A DNA stretch of 11,234 nt from an uncultured Marinosulfonomonas sp. (GTDB lineage: Bacteria > Pseudomonadota > Alphaproteobacteria > Rhodobacterales > Rhodobacteraceae): NCBI GenBank assembly GCA_947311455.1, contig CAMZKY010000048.1:1-11234 (forward strand), written 5' to 3'. Under the pieces are notes generated by a model. It saw nothing but the letters and a program-made list of their open reading frames with translations, was not told where the DNA came from and did not search any database. A program made the position numbers and the translations under genes. The stretch's first letter is position 1. Each line of letters begins with the position of its first letter. Shown in pieces: positions 6,919-11,234 of the stretch.

Positions 6919-8315
6919 GTGACATTCTTATCGTAGATGACGAACGCGATATTCGCGAATTGATTTCGGATATTTTGCAGGACGAAGGGTTTACGACCCG
7001 TATGGCGGGGAATTCTGACGATTGTATGAAAGAGGTCGAGACAGAAGTGCCTTCTTTGATGATCCTGGATATTTGGTTGAAAGATAGCCAAATGGACGGG
7101 ATCGATATTTTAAAGACCATTAAACAGGATTACCCGGGCGTGCCTGTGGTGATTATTTCGGGTCACGGAAATATCGAGATTGCTGTGGCGGCGATCAAAC
7201 AGGGGGCCTATGATTTTATTGAAAAACCGTTTAACATAGACCAACTTTTAGTCGTCGTTAGCCGTGCAATGGAAACTTCTCGGCTGCGGCGTGAAAATAG
7301 TGAATTACGTAAAACCGAATCCGATCCAACTGTGATGATTGGAGCGAGTTCGGCATTTAAAACTCTGAAATCGCAATTGGATAAAGTGACCAACTCCAAT
7401 GGGCGTGTCATGCTTACGGGCCCCGCTGGTGCAGGAAAAGAGATTGCTGCACGCTATATTCACGCAAGTTCAAATAGACAGAACGGGCCGTTCATCTCGG
7501 TTAGTTCGGCCTCGATACTCCCCGAACACATGGAAGAAGTTCTGTTTGGGTGTGAAAACACCGAAACAGGCGTGAAATTGGGTTTATTAGAGCAGGCACA
7601 TGGTGGCGTAATGTTCTTTGATGAAATTTCGGACATGCCGCTTGGGACGCAATCAAAAATATTGAGGGTTCTGGTTGATCAAAAATTTGTGCGGGTTGGC
7701 GGAACAGAAAAAATCCATGTGGATATGCGTGTTATTTCCAGCACCAATAAAAACCTACAGGAGGAAATCGCTGCCGGTCGCCTGCGAGAGGAACTGTATC
7801 ACCGATTAAATGTGGTGCCGATCGCGGTTCCGTCATTGGAAGAACGTTGCGAAGACATCCCCGTGCTTGCGCGCCATTTCATCGCCGAGCTAAATAAATC
7901 ACAGGGCTTGCCTTTACGTGATCTTTCGCCTGATGCAGAAGCTTTAATGCAAACCATGGCCTGGCCCGGAAATGTACGCCAGCTTAAAAATGTAGTGGAG
8001 CGTATTTTGATCCTAGGGAATGGATCAGGCGCCATTGATGCCAAAGAACTACCGCGTACTGAAGAAACCGCTGCTGATGATGGGCGTGTTGTTTTGTCTT
8101 CGGCTTTGGCCACACTTCCTTTGCGCGAAGCACGTGAATTATTTGAGCGCGAATACCTGATGACCCAAATAAACCGTTTCGGAGGCAATATCAGCCGTAC
8201 GGCCAGCTTTGTTGGAATGGAGCGCTCGGCTCTTCATCGCAAATTGAAATCACTTGGCGTTTCAACGTCAAACAAGGGCGGATCACGGGTTGCTTATGTA
8301 GAAAACGCGGGTTAA
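6915..8315 (+). CDS. ntrX: Response regulator NtrX lacking the GAFTGA motif
   Basis: Response regulator phosphorylated by NtrY; 466 residues. The receiver (1 to about 120) has D8-D9-E10, phosphoacceptor D52 (LDIWL) and K104 (KPF). The AAA+ domain has Walker A GPAGAGKE (169-176), Walker B VMFFDEI (232-238), the pre-sensor-I stretch FVRVGGTEKIHVDMRV (258-273), REELYHRLN (291-299) and AWPGNVRQLKN (349-359). A Fis-type helix-turn-helix ends the protein (about 425-448, NISRTASFVGMERSALHRKL). At the place where sigma-54 activators carry GAFTGA, the sequence reads ENTETGVKLG (214-223) and is about four residues shorter than in E. coli NtrC. Sigma-54 activation is therefore unlikely; it may act as a repressor or with a sigma-70-type polymerase. 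The start ATG overlaps the ntrY stop (ATGA), with GAGG at 6905-6908 as ribosome site. trkA follows after 21 bp. Confidence 0.94.
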   Translation: MSDILIVDDERDIRELISDILQDEGFTTRMAGNSDDCMKEVETEVPSLMILDIWLKDSQMDGIDILKTIKQDYPGVPVVIISGHGNIEIAVAAIKQGAYDFIEKPFNIDQLLVVVSRAMETSRLRRENSELRKTESDPTVMIGASSAFKTLKSQLDKVTNSNGRVMLTGPAGAGKEIAARYIHASSNRQNGPFISVSSASILPEHMEEVLFGCENTETGVKLGLLEQAHGGVMFFDEISDMPLGTQSKILRVLVDQKFVRVGGTEKIHVDMRVISSTNKNLQEEIAAGRLREELYHRLNVVPIAVPSLEERCEDIPVLARHFIAELNKSQGLPLRDLSPDAEALMQTMAWPGNVRQLKNVVERILILGNGSGAIDAKELPRTEETAADDGRVVLSSALATLPLREARELFEREYLMTQINRFGGNISRTASFVGMERSALHRKLKSLGVSTSNKGGSRVAYVENAG

Positions 8316-8324
8316 CTCCATGCC

Positions 8325-8330
8325 AAGGAG
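8325..8330 (+). promoter_or_regulatory. Ribosome binding site that decides the trkA start
   Basis: AAGGAG precedes two adjacent start codons, GTG at 8334 and ATG at 8337. It is three bases from the GTG, too close, and six bases from the ATG, so the ATG is chosen. The resulting protein begins MKVIICGAGQVG, as TrkA proteins do. The upstream CTCC at 8316-8319 could pair with GGAG of this site over a 7-base loop, but a 4-bp stem is weak evidence for control. Confidence 0.75.
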
Positions 8331-8336
8331 ATTGTG

Positions 8337-9713
8337 ATGAAGGTTATTATTTGTGGTGCAGGGCAGGTGGGTTGGCAAATAGCCCGTCACCTTTCAAATG
8401 AACAAAATGACGTTACCGTCGTTGATAACAATCCTGATCTAGTGGCGCGCGCAACCGATACGCTGGATGTGCAAGGGATCGCCGGTTTTGCCAGCTATCC
8501 GGATGTTTTAGATCGGGCAGGGGCCTCGGACGCGGATATGATAATTGCCGCAACCTATTCTGACGAAGTAAACATGGTGATTTGTCAGGTGGCCCATTCC
8601 GTGTTTAGCGTGCCTCGAAAAATCGCCCGATTAAGATCACAGTCCTATTTAACCGCAATCTATTCCGATCTTTATCGCCGAGATCATATGCCCATCGATG
8701 TGGTGATCAGCCCCGAACGCGAAGTGGCTGAGGCCGTTTTGCAACGCCTTTCCGCACCCGCAGCGTTTGATACTGAAAGCTTTCTTGACGGAAAATCGCG
8801 ATTGTTGGGCATTAAAATCGAAGAAGATTGCCCGGTTGTAAACACCCCGCTACGTCAACTTACCGACTTGTTTTCGACCCTAAGTGCGATTGTCGTGGGG
8901 ATACGACGCGATAAGGTTTTGTTTGCCCCCGAGGCTGGTGATCAGGTGTTTGTCGGGGATGAAATATATATTTTCACCGATACCTCCGATGTAAACCGAA
9001 CCATGGAAGTGTTTGGAAAAGCAAATGAAAAGCAAAGCCGAATTGTCATTGTTGGTGGTGGTAATATTGGCTTATCCGTTGCAAAAACATTGGAAAGCAG
9101 ATCCGATCGCCTGCGCGCTAAAGTGATAGAGAAGGACCGCGATCAAGCCGAGTTCGCTGCGGACACACTTGAGCGAACCATCGTTTTGCATGGGGATGGC
9201 TTAAGCATTGAGCTGTTAAATGAAGCGGGAATCCAGAACGCGGATGCCATTTTGGCGGTCACAGATGACGATAAAACCAATATTTTAGCCGCGGTGCGCG
9301 CCAAGACCGAAAGCTGCCCGATGGCGATTTGTTTGGTCAATGATCCTAGCCTTGTTCCTTTGATGAACCCGATGGGAATTGATGCATATATTAACCCACG
9401 CGCGACAACGGTTAGTTCTATTTTACGCCATATTCGCCATGGTAAAGTGCGTGGTGTTTATTCCATTGGTGATGCCGAGGCCGAGGTGATCGAAGCGCAG
9501 GTATTGTCAACCTCGCCTATTGCGGGGCAACGCATTCGTGATGTTGATTTCCCCGAAGGCGTTTTGGTTGGCGCGGTTATGAAAGATGGTAAAACTGTGC
9601 GTCCCAGCGGCGGGTTGCGGATTGACGAAGGGGATGTGATTGCATTGTTTTCAATGGCCAAAGATGTGCCCGAAGTGGAACGTCTTTTGCAAGTTACAAT
9701 TGACTTCTTTTAA
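8337..9713 (+). CDS. trkA: Trk potassium uptake protein TrkA, NAD-binding peripheral subunit
   Basis: Cytoplasmic regulatory subunit that binds the potassium channel/transporter TrkH at the inner membrane and gates it in response to nucleotides. It has 458 residues, matching the usual length of the duplicated form of TrkA. It holds two tandem RCK units. The first Rossmann fold opens with GAGQVG (7-12) and has an acidic residue at the end of the second strand (VTVVDNN). The second opens with GGGNIG (240-245) and continues with VIEKDRD and HGDG. Each is followed by a TrkA-C type domain (about 140-225 and 370-455). The ATG at 8337 is preferred over a GTG one codon earlier because of ribosome-site spacing. 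It lies 21 bp after ntrX and three bases before trkH, so ntrY-ntrX-trkA-trkH can be one transcript. No defects were seen. Confidence 0.95.
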   Translation: MKVIICGAGQVGWQIARHLSNEQNDVTVVDNNPDLVARATDTLDVQGIAGFASYPDVLDRAGASDADMIIAATYSDEVNMVICQVAHSVFSVPRKIARLRSQSYLTAIYSDLYRRDHMPIDVVISPEREVAEAVLQRLSAPAAFDTESFLDGKSRLLGIKIEEDCPVVNTPLRQLTDLFSTLSAIVVGIRRDKVLFAPEAGDQVFVGDEIYIFTDTSDVNRTMEVFGKANEKQSRIVIVGGGNIGLSVAKTLESRSDRLRAKVIEKDRDQAEFAADTLERTIVLHGDGLSIELLNEAGIQNADAILAVTDDDKTNILAAVRAKTESCPMAICLVNDPSLVPLMNPMGIDAYINPRATTVSSILRHIRHGKVRGVYSIGDAEAEVIEAQVLSTSPIAGQRIRDVDFPEGVLVGAVMKDGKTVRPSGGLRIDEGDVIALFSMAKDVPEVERLLQVTIDFF

Positions 9714-9716
9714 GCC

Positions 9717-11234
9717 ATGTTAACGCGCCTCCTTTCGTTGCCTTTTTTGGTGATCCTTATGGGGCTGGCTGGTGTCGCAATGTTTGTGCCAGCTTTTTAT
9801 GGGTATTTGGCGCGAGATTTGGATAATGCGCGCGTGTTTTTCTATGGTGGCGTGTTAACGCTGATCCTATCTGCCATGATTGGTATTGCGCAATCATCTC
9901 GCCGCTCCTCAAATTTAACCCGTAGTCATTTGCTAGCTTTGTTGGGCGCGTATGTTTTCATTCCCGTAATTCTGGCAATTCCGTTTTACGAGGCAGTTCA
10001 GAATACCAGTTTTATTAATGCGTATTTTGAAATGGTCTCAAGTTTCACAACAACAGGCGCAACTTTGTTTGATGATGTTGGACGTCTCAAAGATACGGTT
10101 CATATGTGGCGCGCAACCGTGGGATGGTTAGGCGGGTTTTTCACATGGGTAACGGCATTTGCCATTTTGGCGCCTTTGCATTTGGGTGGGTTTGAAGTTA
10201 TTTCCTCGGCGAAGCAACATCAATCGGGCCAAAGGTTTTCGCAGATCTCAGAAGTTACAAACCCGTCTCATAGGCTTAGCAAATTTACCGCACAGCTGTT
10301 CCCACTTTATCTTGGACTAACAACCATACTGTGGATTGCACTTTGGTTGGCCGGGGACCGCCCTATTGTTGCGATTTCGCATGCAATGGCAACGATTGCG
10401 ACCAGCGGAATATCCCCCAGCAACGGGTTAAATCATGCTGCCGGAAGCGGTATTGTCGGCGAAGGGTTGATTTTTATTTTTATGTTCCTGGCTTTGTCGC
10501 GGCTTTTTATTGTTGGAGAAACACACCGTAGAACCATAGGCCAGTTATGGAATGATCATGAGCTTCGTATCGGGGTCTTTTTGGTGATATCTGTGCCGGT
10601 ATTTCTTGTACTTCGTCATTGGGTCGGGGCGATTGAAGTAAGCGAGTCCAATGATATTTTTGCTGCAATCAACGCATTTTGGGGAAGTGCGTTTACAGTG
10701 CTGTCTTTTTTAACCACCACAGGGTTTGAATCAGAGGGTTGGGTTACGGCCCGAGGTTGGTCTGGTTTGGAGACAAGCGGCCTGATCTTGCTTGGTTTGT
10801 CGATTATTGGCGGCGGCGTGGCAACAACCGCAGGTGGGGTGAAACTGATGCGAATTTACGCGCTCTATGCACATGGAAACCGTGAGATTGGCCGACTAAT
10901 TCATCTGCATTCTGTTGGTGGTTCTGGTCAGGTCGCTCGCTATTTACGCCGGCGTGGTGCTCATGTGGCATGGATATTTTTTATGCTCTTCGCAATTTCC
11001 ATTGCTTTGGTTATGTTGACGCTGTCTTTAACCGGCATTCACTTTGAGGATGCGATGATTTATACAATTGCAACGCTCTCTACAACCGGCCCATTGGCTT
11101 CGGTTGTACCGGAAGAGCCGTTACGATATATTATATTGCCTGACACCGCAAAAATGGTTCTTGTCGGGGCAATGGTATTAGGCCGTTTGGAAACCTTAGG
11201 TCTGATTGCATTGCTGAACCCCAGTTTTTGGCGC
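9717..11234 (+). CDS. trkH: Trk potassium transporter TrkH, cut at the right edge
   Basis: Potassium-translocating inner-membrane subunit that works with TrkA. The ATG at 9717 comes three bases after the trkA stop. The frame is open for 506 codons to the window edge, ending in NPSFWR. That is close to the usual C-terminus of this family, so only a few residues should be missing. The protein is hydrophobic with many membrane segments. The four pore-loop selectivity filters of the SKT superfamily are recognisable: TTTGAT (111-116, G114), ATSGIS (228-233, G231), TTTGFES (333-339, G336) and STTGPL (455-460, G458). The third pore unit carries the glycine-rich intramembrane loop GGGVATTAGGVK (365-376). 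WRATVGWLGG (131-140) is also typical. No good ribosome site precedes it, so its translation probably depends on trkA coupling. trkH rather than trkG or ktrB is chosen because of size and the adjacent trkA. Confidence 0.94.
   Translation, partial: MLTRLLSLPFLVILMGLAGVAMFVPAFYGYLARDLDNARVFFYGGVLTLILSAMIGIAQSSRRSSNLTRSHLLALLGAYVFIPVILAIPFYEAVQNTSFINAYFEMVSSFTTTGATLFDDVGRLKDTVHMWRATVGWLGGFFTWVTAFAILAPLHLGGFEVISSAKQHQSGQRFSQISEVTNPSHRLSKFTAQLFPLYLGLTTILWIALWLAGDRPIVAISHAMATIATSGISPSNGLNHAAGSGIVGEGLIFIFMFLALSRLFIVGETHRRTIGQLWNDHELRIGVFLVISVPVFLVLRHWVGAIEVSESNDIFAAINAFWGSAFTVLSFLTTTGFESEGWVTARGWSGLETSGLILLGLSIIGGGVATTAGGVKLMRIYALYAHGNREIGRLIHLHSVGGSGQVARYLRRRGAHVAWIFFMLFAISIALVMLTLSLTGIHFEDAMIYTIATLSTTGPLASVVPEEPLRYIILPDTAKMVLVGAMVLGRLETLGLIALLNPSFWR

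Noticed and set aside
8316..8330. CTCC/GGAG hairpin masking the trkA ribosome site
   Set aside because: A four-base-pair stem with a seven-base loop is too weak and too easily found by chance to call a regulatory structure.
10331..10531. Small plus-strand open frame of 66 codons
   Set aside because: It overlaps trkH in another frame; trkH continues through it with pore-loop motifs on both sides.

Overview
This window is a conserved chromosomal segment from an alphaproteobacterium, most likely of the order Rhodobacterales (Rhodobacter/Roseobacter relatives). The basis is gene order and family features: a fused ispDF gene diverging from dusB (the old nifR3), then ntrB-ntrC, ntrY-ntrX and trkA-trkH, together with an NtrC that lacks the sigma-54 contact loop, as described for Rhodobacter capsulatus. 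Base composition is moderate, close to 60% GC in hand-counted lines at the left and about 43-50% further right. That is low for Rhodobacter itself and would suit a marine relative, but the genus cannot be fixed from this sequence.

Layout: ispDF (minus strand) runs off the left edge and is about 20 codons short of its end. A 94-bp divergent intergenic region with two perfect palindromes separates it from dusB. dusB, ntrB and ntrC follow on the plus strand with a 4-bp overlap and a 3-bp gap, so they are almost certainly one transcript. A 97-bp gap with two further symmetric dyads precedes ntrY. ntrY and ntrX overlap by 4 bp, trkA follows after 21 bp and trkH after 3 bp. trkH is still open at the right edge but ends within a few residues of the usual family C-terminus. 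There is no gene-free stretch longer than 97 bp. I see no tRNA, rRNA, mobile element, CRISPR array or convincing rho-independent terminator.

Functionally, dusB modifies tRNA. NtrB/NtrC is the cytoplasmic nitrogen-limitation two-component system. NtrY/NtrX is a second, membrane-anchored pair linked in alphaproteobacteria to nitrogen, redox and envelope physiology. TrkA/TrkH is a potassium uptake system. ispDF supplies isoprenoid precursors through the non-mevalonate pathway and is read in the opposite direction.

I find no new biological system here. The points most worth a second look are: both response regulators have lost the GAFTGA sigma-54 loop, by different deletions; base composition changes sharply inside ntrC between its receiver and ATPase domains; and each intergenic region carries a pair of symmetric, operator-like sites.
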